A stretch of 64,000 nt of DNA, from assembly GCA_040877625.1 (NCBI GenBank), contig JBBDNK010000020.1, forward strand, positions 1 to 64,000, written 5' to 3'. A program made the position numbers and the translations under genes. The notes under the pieces are model-generated. The model did no database searches. It was not told the DNA's origin and saw nothing but the letters and a program-made list of their open reading frames with translations. Every line of letters begins with the position of its first letter. Position 1 is the stretch's first letter. This document shows, in pieces, positions 41,626 to 49,310 of this stretch. The stretch comes from Methylonatrum sp040877625 (GTDB lineage Bacteria > Pseudomonadota > Gammaproteobacteria > Nitrococcales > Aquisalimonadaceae).

Positions 41626-41764
41626 CTTCCATCCAGCGCCGGTGTTTTTCATAGGCTTCCTGGCGCCAGCGTTCAACTTCTTCCCGGGAATGTTCCTCGA
41701 GCGTGTTCTTGTCGGTCACCGAGCGAGGATCCACGTCCTCATAAGCCTTGTCTTCGTCCTGCAT
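41597..41764 (-). CDS. 55-residue acidic small protein
   Basis: From ATG 41764 to TGA 41599-41597 a 55-codon frame encodes a charged, helical protein (MQDEDKAYEDVDPRSV, EEHSREEVERWRQEAYEKHR, ending HNDYGTD). GGAGAC stands eight bases before the start. The frame overlaps the hydrolase gene tail-to-tail by 29 bases. Composition and ribosome site favour a real gene; no family is recognised. Confidence 0.55.
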   Translation of the reverse strand: MQDEDKAYEDVDPRSVTDKNTLEEHSREEVERWRQEAYEKHRRWMEVMHNDYGTD

Positions 41765-41897
41765 GGATCGGGTCTCCGGTGGTGCAAGTGACTATTGAAT
41801 GCGCGCATTGTACCTGCCGCGGCGGCGATTGGCACTTGGCTGCGTGGTATTCTGGGACCTGAAACACTGTATCCACGGCCCTGGAGAGGCGTTGCCG

Positions 41898-42131
41898 ATG
41901 GCCCATGCCTATCACCGCGACCTCGATGTGCGCGGTTTTGATTGCCCCCTGCCCATACTGCGCACCAAACGCGAACTGGTGCGCATGGACGCCGGCCAGG
42001 TACTGAGAGTCCAGGCCACCGATCCCCATGCGGTCATTGATTTTCTGGCCTTCACGGAAAAGACGCCGAACCGCATGGTCGAGCATTGGCAAGACGACGG
42101 CGTATTCGTGTTTCTGGTGGAGAAGGGCTAG
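41898..42131 (+). CDS. tusA: Sulfurtransferase TusA
   Basis: The 77-residue TusA-family protein has the defining CPxP motif in VRGFDCPLPILRTKRELVRM, with C16 as the persulfide carrier. TusA relays sulfur to thiolation enzymes for tRNA wobble uridine or, in sulfur-oxidising relatives, within dissimilatory sulfur metabolism. No dsr or hdr genes adjoin, so the housekeeping role is more likely. The ATG at 41898 follows GGAGAGG. A hairpin-family repeat half begins directly after its stop. Confidence 0.92.
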   Translation: MAHAYHRDLDVRGFDCPLPILRTKRELVRMDAGQVLRVQATDPHAVIDFLAFTEKTPNRMVEHWQDDGVFVFLVEKG

Positions 42132-42152
42132 GCAGACACTGAATCTATCCCC
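42132..42152. repeat. Half copy of the dispersed hairpin family
   Basis: GCAGACACTGAATCTATCCCC begins right after the tusA stop and contains the sohB stop codon on the other strand (42145-42147). It matches the left half of the 62062-62109 repeat (GAGATACTGATTTATCCCC). Confidence 0.6.
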
Positions 42153-43131
42153 GCAATACCCGCTCCACCGCATTCTCCAGGGCTATGGTCAGCCGTTTGC
42201 CCATGGGCTGCTTCTTTCTGAAGTCCACCTCGAACACATCGGCGTCCTGCGACAGCTTCATCAGCAGATCGTCGCTGGTGACGAGTTCGTCCACCAGGTT
42301 CAGGCTCAGCGCCTGTTCGCCATACCAGTGTTCGCCGGTGGCCACCTTGTCCAGGTCCAGGGACGGGCGGTAGCGCCGCACGTAGTCCTTGAACAGCGTG
42401 TGGGTGGCCTCCAGATCCTGCTGGAACTTGCGCCGGCCTTCGTCGGTGTTCTCGCCGAACACCGTGAGGGTGCGCTTGTACTGGCCGGCGGTCAGCAGTT
42501 CGAAATCCACGTCATGACGGCGCAGCAGGCGGTTGAAGTTGGGGATCTGCGCGACCACGCCAATGGAGCCGACAATGGCGAACGGCGCGGCTACGATGCG
42601 GTCCGCCACCGCCGCCATCAGGTAACCGCCGCTGGCGGCGACCTTGTCGACAGTCACGGTGAGGTGAATCTTGCGCTCCCGCAAGCGGGCCAGCTGCGAG
42701 GCGGCCAGGCCGTAACCGTGTACCAGTCCGCCGCCGCTTTCCACGCAGACCACCACCCGGTCCTGCTCCGGCCGGGCCATGGTGAGTACGGCGGAGATCT
42801 CTTCGCGCAGACTCTCGGTGCGCGACGCGCGAAGATCGCCGAGAAAGCGCATCACGAATACCCGCGGCAGCTCGCCCGGTTTTGCACGCTTGCGTGCCCG
42901 TTTTTCCTTTTTCTGGTCGGCCAGTACCGCTTTCCTGCCCAGTAGAGCGTGGCGCAGCGTGCGTTCCATGCGGCGGTAGCGATCGTTGATCCGGGTGACC
43001 AGCAGTTGCTCGCGGCTGCGGCTGCGATCCCGGCTCGCCAGGACAACCAGGGTCGCGGCGACAATCATGATGGCAACCACCAGGGTTATCGTCTTGGTCA
43101 GGAACAGGCCGTAGTCGGTCAGGAATTCCAT
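42145..43131 (-). CDS. sohB: Inner-membrane serine protease SohB
   Basis: The 328-residue S49-family peptidase has an N-terminal membrane helix (ITLVVAIMIVAATLVVLAS) and a catalytic domain with the nucleophile serine in DKVAASGGYLMAAVAD and the base lysine in LTAGQYKRTLTVFGENT. The FLGDLRASRTESLREEISAVL region is typical of SohB. It is thought to degrade membrane-derived peptides or signal peptides in the periplasm. Length and topology match E. coli SohB (349). Confidence 0.93.
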   Translation of the reverse strand: MEFLTDYGLFLTKTITLVVAIMIVAATLVVLASRDRSRSREQLLVTRINDRYRRMERTLRHALLGRKAVLADQKKEKRARKRAKPGELPRVFVMRFLGDLRASRTESLREEISAVLTMARPEQDRVVVCVESGGGLVHGYGLAASQLARLRERKIHLTVTVDKVAASGGYLMAAVADRIVAAPFAIVGSIGVVAQIPNFNRLLRRHDVDFELLTAGQYKRTLTVFGENTDEGRRKFQQDLEATHTLFKDYVRRYRPSLDLDKVATGEHWYGEQALSLNLVDELVTSDDLLMKLSQDADVFEVDFRKKQPMGKRLTIALENAVERVLRG

Positions 43132-43260
43132 CGGTGCTCCCAGTCTGGGTCGGGTAGGTTGTTTACGGGCGGCGCACTATCATTGGCTTGTTTCGCCCCG
43201 GGCGAAGAGTGCACCGCCGAGGCGGCCACCATACTCCGGCAAATTGACCAGAGGTAACCG

Positions 43261-43551
43261 ATGAAGTTTATCCACTTCGACGGTCATGCGACACTGACGT
43301 TCCGCCAGCTGGATGCCCTCAACGACGCGCCAAAGGGTACGTCATTCCGGCGTTTCCGCGCCATGGTTGAACAACTTCGCGAAGGGCGGGACTATTTTCA
43401 CCTCTCCGCTGATGAGCATGCAGAGTTGATTGCCAGCCTGCAACGGGACCAGCTCGCGTACCCGGGCACGCCCCATGTGGTGCTCATTACCGAAGCAGGC
43501 TACCGGCGGATGCGACAGAGCGGCGACCAGCCCGATCAGGCGCAAGGCTGA
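43261..43551 (+). CDS. Small protein with phage antirepressor-like (Bro/ORF6N-type) pattern
   Basis: The 96-residue protein follows a pattern reminiscent of the N-terminal domain of phage antirepressors: FRRFRAMVEQLREGRDYFHLSADEHAEL followed by VVLITEAGYRRM. Only that pattern supports the link, and the protein has no partner domain. It sits between sohB and zapE with a good ribosome site (AGAGGTAA). Function is unknown; a small DNA-binding protein is a guess. Confidence 0.6.
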   Translation: MKFIHFDGHATLTFRQLDALNDAPKGTSFRRFRAMVEQLREGRDYFHLSADEHAELIASLQRDQLAYPGTPHVVLITEAGYRRMRQSGDQPDQAQG

Positions 43552-43617
43552 AGCCCTGGCCGCGCCATGGCATAATCGCCCGCCGCGATCCCTGTTTCCT
43601 GGTATGGATAGACTTTC

Positions 43618-44712
43618 ATGACACCCTGGCAACGCTATCAGGCCGATCTGCAACGCCCGGAATTTGTCGCCGACGCTTCTCAGGAAGCGGCCGTGCGCGC
43701 ATTGCAGGCGCTTTACGATGAAGTGCTGGAAGCCCCCGAGCCGCCGTCACTGGGCCGGCTGTGGTCACTGCTGGGCCGCCGCGCCGAGCGACAGCCGGTG
43801 CGCGGGCTGTATTTATGGGGTGGCGTCGGCCGCGGCAAGACTTACCTGATGGATACCTTCCACGAGGCCCTGCCGTTTGAGGACAAGCAGCGCATGCACT
43901 TTCACCGGTTCATGCAGCAGGTGCATGCTCAGCTCAAGACGCTGCGTGACCGTCAGAACCCCCTGACACTGGTGGCCGCGCGCTTCGCCGAGCAGGCCAG
44001 GGTGCTCTGCTTCGACGAGTTCTTCGTCTCCGACATCGCCGACGCCATGATCCTGAGCGGGCTGCTGGAAGGCCTGTTCCGGGAAGGCGTGACCCTGGTT
44101 GCAACATCCAATATTCCGCCGGACCAGCTCTACCGGGACGGCCTGCAGCGGCAACGGTTTCTGCCCGCGATCCGCCTGCTGAACGAACATACCCGCGTGT
44201 TGAATGTGGATGGCGGCACGGACTATCGGTTGCGTTACCTGGAGCAGGCCGAGATCTATCACAGCCCGCTGGATGAGGAAGCCGAGGCTATTCTGGAGGA
44301 AGAATTCGAACGCCTGGGCCCGGAGCAGGGCGAGCGCGAGGGTGCGATCGAGATCAACGGCCGACGTGTTGCCGTGCGGGGCCTGTCCGACGATGTGGTC
44401 TGGTTCGACTTCGCCGCGATCTGTGACGGCCCCCGAGGGCAGGAGGATTACATCGAGATTGCCCGGGAGTTTCATACTGTTCTGATCGGCCGGGTGCCGG
44501 TGCTCGGCCTGGAGCTGGAGAATCAGGCCCGCCGCTTCATCAGCCTGGTGGATGAATTTTACGACCGCAATGTGAAACTGATCATCGCCGCGGCCGAGCC
44601 GGCGGAGCGACTCTATCAGGGCAAGCGGCTGAGGTTTGAATTCCAGCGTACCGTAAGCCGGCTGGAAGAGATGCAGTCGCACGCCTACCTGGCCAGGCCC
44701 CACCGGCCCTGA
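43618..44712 (+). CDS. zapE: Cell division protein ZapE (AFG1-like ATPase)
   Basis: The 364-residue AAA+ protein is a ZapE/AFG1 family member that associates with the FtsZ ring during stress in E. coli. Walker A is GGVGRGKTYLMD near residue 68, Walker B is VLCFDEFFVSDIADAM, and the sensor region is LVATSNIPPDQLYRDGLQRQRFLPAI. The C-terminal region (VWFDFAAICDGPRGQEDYIEIAREF and RRFISLVDEFYDRNVKLI) is also family-typical. The ATG at 43618 is preceded by a weak ribosome site. A repeat (44741-44780) follows. Confidence 0.94.
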   Translation: MTPWQRYQADLQRPEFVADASQEAAVRALQALYDEVLEAPEPPSLGRLWSLLGRRAERQPVRGLYLWGGVGRGKTYLMDTFHEALPFEDKQRMHFHRFMQQVHAQLKTLRDRQNPLTLVAARFAEQARVLCFDEFFVSDIADAMILSGLLEGLFREGVTLVATSNIPPDQLYRDGLQRQRFLPAIRLLNEHTRVLNVDGGTDYRLRYLEQAEIYHSPLDEEAEAILEEEFERLGPEQGEREGAIEINGRRVAVRGLSDDVVWFDFAAICDGPRGQEDYIEIAREFHTVLIGRVPVLGLELENQARRFISLVDEFYDRNVKLIIAAAEPAERLYQGKRLRFEFQRTVSRLEEMQSHAYLARPHRP

Positions 44713-44740
44713 GCGGTCGAACGACGGACCGGAACGCCCT

Positions 44741-44780
44741 GGACCCTAACGTGGTCGTGTGACTGCATCAGAGTCTCCTT
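44741..44780. repeat. 40-base repeat shared with 39780-39819
   Basis: The copy differs from 39780-39819 at few positions in its first 20 bases and ends in ATCAGAGTCTCCTT. Its end runs into CTCCTTAAGGAG, which supplies the ribosome site of the next gene. Confidence 0.8.
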
Positions 44781-44795
44781 AAGGAGGAGCCCGGC

Positions 44796-45536
44796 ATGCC
44801 CGAATTGTTGAATCGAATTGTCCTTGCCCATGGCAGCAGCGATTCCTGGCAAACGGTGGACCAGGTCATGGCGCGGGTTTCCATGGGCGGTGTGGAATTC
44901 ACCTCGCGGATGCAGCCGAGCCCGCTTCAGGATGTCGAAGTCACCGCATCGGCCGCATCGCCGGCGCTGACGCTGGCCGGCTTTCCCGGCGCCGGACTGG
45001 TCGCCCACTATCAGCCCAACCGGGTCTGGATCGAGGGCGCCGACGGCCGGCTACAGGTGGAACGTTCCGCTCCCGGCACGACCTTTCGGTCCGTACGCCA
45101 CTGGCTCTGGTGGGATCAGCTCGATGTGGTCTATTACTGCGGCGTTATTCTCTGGCAGGCGCTCTGTCTGCCATTCACGCTATTGCGATCCGGTTGCGAA
45201 ATGACAGAACTGGAACCGGTGGTACTGGCCGGTGGTGAGCGCCTCTACCCGCTGCGGGTAGTGCTGCCGGGGGATATCCCCGGCTTCGCCGCAGAGCAGA
45301 CGCTATATGCGGATGCCGCCGGCCTCGTGCACCGAGTGGATTATGCGCCGCAGTTGTACGGCTCCTGGGTGCGGGTGGCACAGCTGCTGGAGGGTCACGA
45401 GATGTTCGGGGGCTTTGTGCACGCGACCCGGCGGCGCACGTATCTCTGTTTGCCGAACGGACAACCGCTGCGCACCCTGGCTCTGGGATGGCTGGATCTG
45501 GATGACGTCGGAGTTGTCCGCCGGGCTCATTGCTGA
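44796..45536 (+). CDS. Hypothetical protein, 246 residues
   Basis: I do not recognise a family. The protein lacks a signal peptide. It is rich in Trp, Tyr and Val, with beta-like segments (VVLAGGERLYPLRVVLPGDIPG, AAGLVHRVDYAPQLYGSWVRVAQLLEGH) and one hydrophobic stretch, LDVVYYCGVILWQALCLPFTLL (about residues 109-130). The ending ATRRRTYLCLPNGQPLRTLALGWLDLDDV gives no catalytic motif. The regular spacing of strands would fit a lipocalin-like barrel, but this is speculation. A very strong ribosome site (AAGGAGGAG) created at the end of the repeat lies 8 bases before the ATG. Confidence 0.7.
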   Translation: MPELLNRIVLAHGSSDSWQTVDQVMARVSMGGVEFTSRMQPSPLQDVEVTASAASPALTLAGFPGAGLVAHYQPNRVWIEGADGRLQVERSAPGTTFRSVRHWLWWDQLDVVYYCGVILWQALCLPFTLLRSGCEMTELEPVVLAGGERLYPLRVVLPGDIPGFAAEQTLYADAAGLVHRVDYAPQLYGSWVRVAQLLEGHEMFGGFVHATRRRTYLCLPNGQPLRTLALGWLDLDDVGVVRRAHC

Positions 45537-45871
45537 TCCATTGTCGCCGCCATTTACCTCAAGCAGTTTCTCAGCTTGTTACAGCTAACTCCCTGTCTGC
45601 CTTCCGGAAGGATGGCTTGTCCACAGAACCTGTGGATAACGTTGTGGATGAAACGTGAAAACAGCGCCCAAAAGCCCGTCATGACGAGGCTATTGTCAGG
45701 TCGGACATTTTTTCATCAAAACTTAATAAACTAATAAAAACAATAACTTCAACGTTCTTGAACAACAGTTCATCTTGCTGCGCTGCGGCAAGCGCAAACT
45801 GCCCGATGGTTGTGCATAACCGGGGTTTAGGAAGGCCCTGAAATGTATTTGTCAAGCATTGATTCACCACA
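45537..45871. other. AT-rich convergent intergenic region with four DnaA-box-like 9-mers
   Basis: This 335-base spacer lies between two convergent genes. It contains TTGTCCACA (45617-45625), TGTGGATAA (45631-45639, a perfect TTATCCACA on the minus strand), TGTGGATGA (45643-45651) and TGTGCATAA (45811-45819, fitting TTATNCACA). An AT-rich stretch occupies about 45705-45765. No gene is supported. The layout resembles a DnaA-binding or origin-like site, but dnaA, dnaN, gidA or rpmH are not adjacent, so it may instead be a titration site. Confidence 0.5.
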
Positions 45872-46798
45872 CTAGTCGCCGTGCAGCGCATGCACATGGG
45901 CCGCTGCGCTCTCAGCCAGCGCGCGGAGATTGTAGCCGCCTTCCAGGGTTGAGATTACCCAACCGTTGGCGAATCGCTCTGCGATGGAAACGAGTTCCCG
46001 GGTAGCCCAGGCAAAATCCGAACTGGTCAGGGACAGACTTGCCAGCGGATCTGCCTGGTGCGCATCAAAACCGGCCGAGATGAAGATCATCTGCGGGCCG
46101 AAGGCCTCCAGTGCCGGCAATAGCTCCTGCCGATAGTGATCCCGGAATGTTTCCGAGTCGCAGAAGGACGCGAGCGGAATATTGCAGACATTGGTAATGC
46201 CCGGGCGCGGCCGGGTGCCGGTACCCGGAAACAGCGGATGCTCGTGGGTGGAGGCATACATGAACCCGCGACGCCCTTCCAGCATGGCCTGGGTACCGTT
46301 GCCGTGGTGGACGTCGAAATCCACCACGGCTACCCGGTCCAGATGATAGGCCTCGCGGGCGTGGACGGCTGCCACCGCGACATTGTTGAACAGGCAGAAG
46401 CCCATGGCCTGGTCGGCTTCGGCATGATGGCCTGGTGGGCGAACGGCACAGAATGCGCGGCGAGTATCACCGGCAATGACTGCATCCACCGCTGCGCAGA
46501 CTGCGCCGGCCGCATGCAGGGCGGCGTTGCCTGACTCCGGGCAAATGAACGTGTCACCGTCCAGGGCGCGCAAGCCCGTGGACGGGATGGCGGCCAGAAT
46601 GCTGTCGACGTATTCCGCCTCGTGAACCCGCAACAGTTGTTCGCGGGTGACCTCGGGCGCCTGCTGCCATTGCAGGTAGTCGAATTCGCTGCCCCTCAGC
46701 CGGTCCAGTACGGCCTGCAGCCGCTGGCTGCATTCCGGGTGGCCCGGTCCGGTGTCGTGGAGCAGGCAGCTTTCATGTGTATACAGCCAGGTGGTCAT
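45872..46798 (-). CDS. Histone-deacetylase-family deacylase
   Basis: The 308-residue zinc-dependent amidohydrolase belongs to the arginase/deacetylase superfamily (class II HDAC-like). Catalytic features are the tandem histidines in RPPGHHAEADQAMGFCLFNN, the zinc-binding DFDVHHGNGTQ, the aspartate in SAGFDAHQADPLA and the final glycine-rich LEGGYN. Bacterial members remove acyl groups from polyamines or acylated lysines; given the nearby Pat-like acetyltransferase a protein-deacylase role is tempting, but there is no operon link. The ATG at 46798 follows GGGAG; a GTG start four codons upstream is possible. Confidence 0.92.
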   Translation of the reverse strand: MTTWLYTHESCLLHDTGPGHPECSQRLQAVLDRLRGSEFDYLQWQQAPEVTREQLLRVHEAEYVDSILAAIPSTGLRALDGDTFICPESGNAALHAAGAVCAAVDAVIAGDTRRAFCAVRPPGHHAEADQAMGFCLFNNVAVAAVHAREAYHLDRVAVVDFDVHHGNGTQAMLEGRRGFMYASTHEHPLFPGTGTRPRPGITNVCNIPLASFCDSETFRDHYRQELLPALEAFGPQMIFISAGFDAHQADPLASLSLTSSDFAWATRELVSIAERFANGWVISTLEGGYNLRALAESAAAHVHALHGD

Positions 46799-46813
46799 GG
46801 GAGCTCCCACGTC

Positions 46814-47236
46814 TCAGTCCACGAAAAACTGTTCACGAAACCCGAGAGGGTGGGCGCGGTCGCCCATTTCCGGGCGCACCGTGAGATCGAAGCGCAGGGT
46901 CTCAAGGTCGCTTATCCGGTAGGTGCCGAGATTGTAGACGGCGTCGCCATCGCGCACCTCGCGAAAGTTGATGTCCCGCTGCTGGCCGGAATCCGTATAG
47001 GCATTGCCCCGCACGCTGGCGCTCACCGGGCGGCCATCCTGGAGCACCGTTACCATGACCAGCCCCTGAACCCGGCTACGTTGCAGATTGTAGGCCTGGG
47101 CCACCTGTGGCAACAGCCGTGTGGTTGGCATGGCGTTGTAGTGGATCTCGTAGTCGTCGAACCGCTCCATGCGCTCTGCGAGCAACAGGGAGGGCAGCAG
47201 CAGACACAATAGCAGGGCGGTGAAGCGGGCGGGCAT
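46814..47236 (-). CDS. DUF4426 domain periplasmic protein
   Basis: The 140-residue protein has a signal peptide (ARFTALLLCLLLPSLLLA) and one DUF4426 domain: DDYEIHYNAMPTTRLLPQVAQAYNLQRSRVQGLVMVTV, ending MGDRAHPLGFREQFFVD. The domain is a small beta-sandwich found in gammaproteobacterial periplasmic proteins, often near metW/metX and yggT, as here. Function is unknown. It lies upstream of the HDAC gene in the same direction. Confidence 0.85.
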   Translation of the reverse strand: MPARFTALLLCLLLPSLLLAERMERFDDYEIHYNAMPTTRLLPQVAQAYNLQRSRVQGLVMVTVLQDGRPVSASVRGNAYTDSGQQRDINFREVRDGDAVYNLGTYRISDLETLRFDLTVRPEMGDRAHPLGFREQFFVD

Positions 47237-47302
47237 GAAATCTCCTCTCCGCGGAATTGGCCGGTGGTGGCTATATCAGCAGTATAGAGCCGGCGCGTCC
47301 GG

Positions 47303-47944
47303 TTATGTTCCGTTACGACCGTGCGCGGTGTCCCGCTCGAAGCGGTACAGCGCAATGGCGCCGAACAGGTTCGGCAGCAGTCGTGCGCCCAGGCGGTCGC
47401 GATAGCGGTCGTCGGCAAGCGTGCGTTCAAGAACCCGGATGCCTTTCTCCCGGCAAAGGGCTTCGAAATCGTGCACCGTGCATAAATGTATGTTCGGCGT
47501 GTCGTACCAGCTGTGCGGCAGCGCCTTGCTGACCGGCATCCGGCCCTTCACGGACAGGTGATAACGCAGCCGCCAATGCGCGAAGTTGGGGAAGGTGACG
47601 ATGCCCTGACGACCGATACGCAGCATTTCGGAGAGCAGGCGTTCCGGGTAGCGCACCGCCTGCAGGGTCTGGGTCATCACCACGTAGTCAAAGGAACCCT
47701 CGTCGAAGTCCGAGAGGCCTTCGTCCAGGTCTGTCTGGATCACGTTGATGCCGCTTTCCACGCATTGCAGGATGTTGTCCGGATCGATTTCCAGGCCGTA
47801 GCCGGTGACCTGCCGGGTGTCCCGCAGATGGCCGAGCAGGGTACCGTCGCCGCAACCCAGGTCCAGTACCCGGCTGCCGGGGGCGATCCAGTCGCTGATG
47901 ATGGAAAATTCCGGTCGCAGCGCGTTTGCCATCGCCAGGCTCAT
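47303..47944 (-). CDS. metW: Methionine biosynthesis protein MetW
   Basis: The 213-residue protein has a SAM-dependent-methyltransferase fold with motif I VLDLGCGDGTLLGHL and the family's conserved IDPDNILQCVESGINVIQTDLDEGL. MetW pairs with MetX; in some proteobacteria it is needed for MetX activity rather than catalysing a known methylation. Its ATG overlaps the metX stop as ATGA, so the two proteins are translationally coupled. Confidence 0.93.
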   Translation of the reverse strand: MSLAMANALRPEFSIISDWIAPGSRVLDLGCGDGTLLGHLRDTRQVTGYGLEIDPDNILQCVESGINVIQTDLDEGLSDFDEGSFDYVVMTQTLQAVRYPERLLSEMLRIGRQGIVTFPNFAHWRLRYHLSVKGRMPVSKALPHSWYDTPNIHLCTVHDFEALCREKGIRVLERTLADDRYRDRLGARLLPNLFGAIALYRFERDTAHGRNGT

Positions 47945-49092
47945 GCCTTTACCTCCGCGGCAACGCCGTTCATATAGGCCGAAAACAGTGCCAGGTACTC
48001 CGGAATGGGCATGAGGAACGCGTCATGTCCGTGATGGGCCTCGATTTGCGAATAGACCACGTTGCGGTCGTTGTCGAGCAGGGCGCGGACGATCTCCCGC
48101 GAGCGTTGCGGTGAGAAGCGCCAGTCGCTGGTGAAGGACAGCACCAGAAACGATGCCTGCGCCGTGGTCAGCGCCGCGGCCAGGTCGTGGTCGTGATCGG
48201 CGGCCGGGTCGAAGTAGTCCAGCGCCTTGGTCATGAGCAGGTAGGTATTGGCGTCGAACCGGTCCACGAAGGACTGGCCCTGGTGGCGGAGATAGCTTTC
48301 AACCTGGAAATCCACGTCGTAGTTGAAACTGATCCGCCCTTCCTGTAACTCGCGGCCGAACTTGGCGCCCATGGCGTCATCCGACAGATAGGTAATGTGA
48401 CCGAGCATGCGCGCCAGGGACAGGCCGCGGCGGGGTACCACGCCGTGCTCGGCGTAGCGGCCGCCGTGAAATTCGGGGTCGGTGATAATGGCCTGGCGTG
48501 CCACTTCGTTGAATGCAATGTTCTGTGCCGACAGTTTCGGCGCCGCGGCAATCACGACCGCGTGGCGACAGCGCGTCGGAAAGTCGATGGCCCACTGCAT
48601 GGCCTGCATGCCGCCCAGGCTGCCGCCGACGACCGCGGCCCAGCAGTCCACGCCCAGGGCATCCGCCAGCCGGGCCTGGCTCCGCACCCAGTCGCGGGCG
48701 GTAACGATGGGGAAGTCCGGGCCGTAGGGGCGCCCGTTGGCCGGGTTGATGGTCAATGGCCCGGTAGAGCCGCCGCAGCCTCCCAAGTTGTTGCAACTGA
48801 CCACGAAGAAGCGGTTGGTATCGATCGGTTTGCCCGGGCCGATGCAGGCATTCCACCAGCCTGGCTTGCTGCTGCCCTCATGGTAGCCCGCCGCATGATG
48901 ATCGCCGGAGAGCGCGTGCATGATGAGCACGGCATTGGAGCGCTCGGCGTTAAGCGTGCCGTAGGTCTCGTAGATGAGCGAGTACTCCGGCAGCTGCTGG
49001 CCGCAGTCGAGCGCCAGCGGCTCGCTGAAGTGCAGCCGCTGTGGTGTAACGAGGCCGATAGAGTCGGCTGGCAGTTCCTTCACCTTCAGCAT
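47941..49092 (-). CDS. metX: Homoserine O-acyltransferase MetX
   Basis: The 383-residue alpha/beta-hydrolase-fold enzyme acylates L-homoserine at the start of methionine synthesis. Motifs are the nucleophile elbow GGSLGGMQAMQW, LSDDAMGAKFGR, and the C-terminal catalytic His in HGHDAFLMP. In several gammaproteobacteria MetX acts with MetW as a homoserine O-succinyltransferase; acetyl- and succinyl-CoA users cannot be separated here without structural comparison. The ATG at 49092 gives the family N-terminus; further upstream residues are not homologous. metW overlaps its stop. Confidence 0.94.
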   Translation of the reverse strand: MLKVKELPADSIGLVTPQRLHFSEPLALDCGQQLPEYSLIYETYGTLNAERSNAVLIMHALSGDHHAAGYHEGSSKPGWWNACIGPGKPIDTNRFFVVSCNNLGGCGGSTGPLTINPANGRPYGPDFPIVTARDWVRSQARLADALGVDCWAAVVGGSLGGMQAMQWAIDFPTRCRHAVVIAAAPKLSAQNIAFNEVARQAIITDPEFHGGRYAEHGVVPRRGLSLARMLGHITYLSDDAMGAKFGRELQEGRISFNYDVDFQVESYLRHQGQSFVDRFDANTYLLMTKALDYFDPAADHDHDLAAALTTAQASFLVLSFTSDWRFSPQRSREIVRALLDNDRNVVYSQIEAHHGHDAFLMPIPEYLALFSAYMNGVAAEVKA

Positions 49093-49310
49093 CGTTGGTC
49101 TGCTTGCTCCGGGTAAAAAGTGTTCAGAGTCTACTGGCGGCGTAGTGGTCGAGCAACAACGGCGCATCGAAGCGGATACTACTAAATGGCTACGTCGGCC
49201 GCTGTCTACCCTTGGTACCCTTGGCGGCGTAGCGTGAGAGCAGCGGACTGGGGTGACGGCCTGTTTGCCCCGGTGCTGCTGAAAGGACTGATTGGGACAG
49301 GAGCCATGGA

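Noticed and set aside
45679..45897. 72-codon minus-strand frame in the DnaA-box region
   Set aside because: Its composition is not protein-like, it has no ribosome site and it crosses the AT-rich stretch and the end of the deacylase gene.
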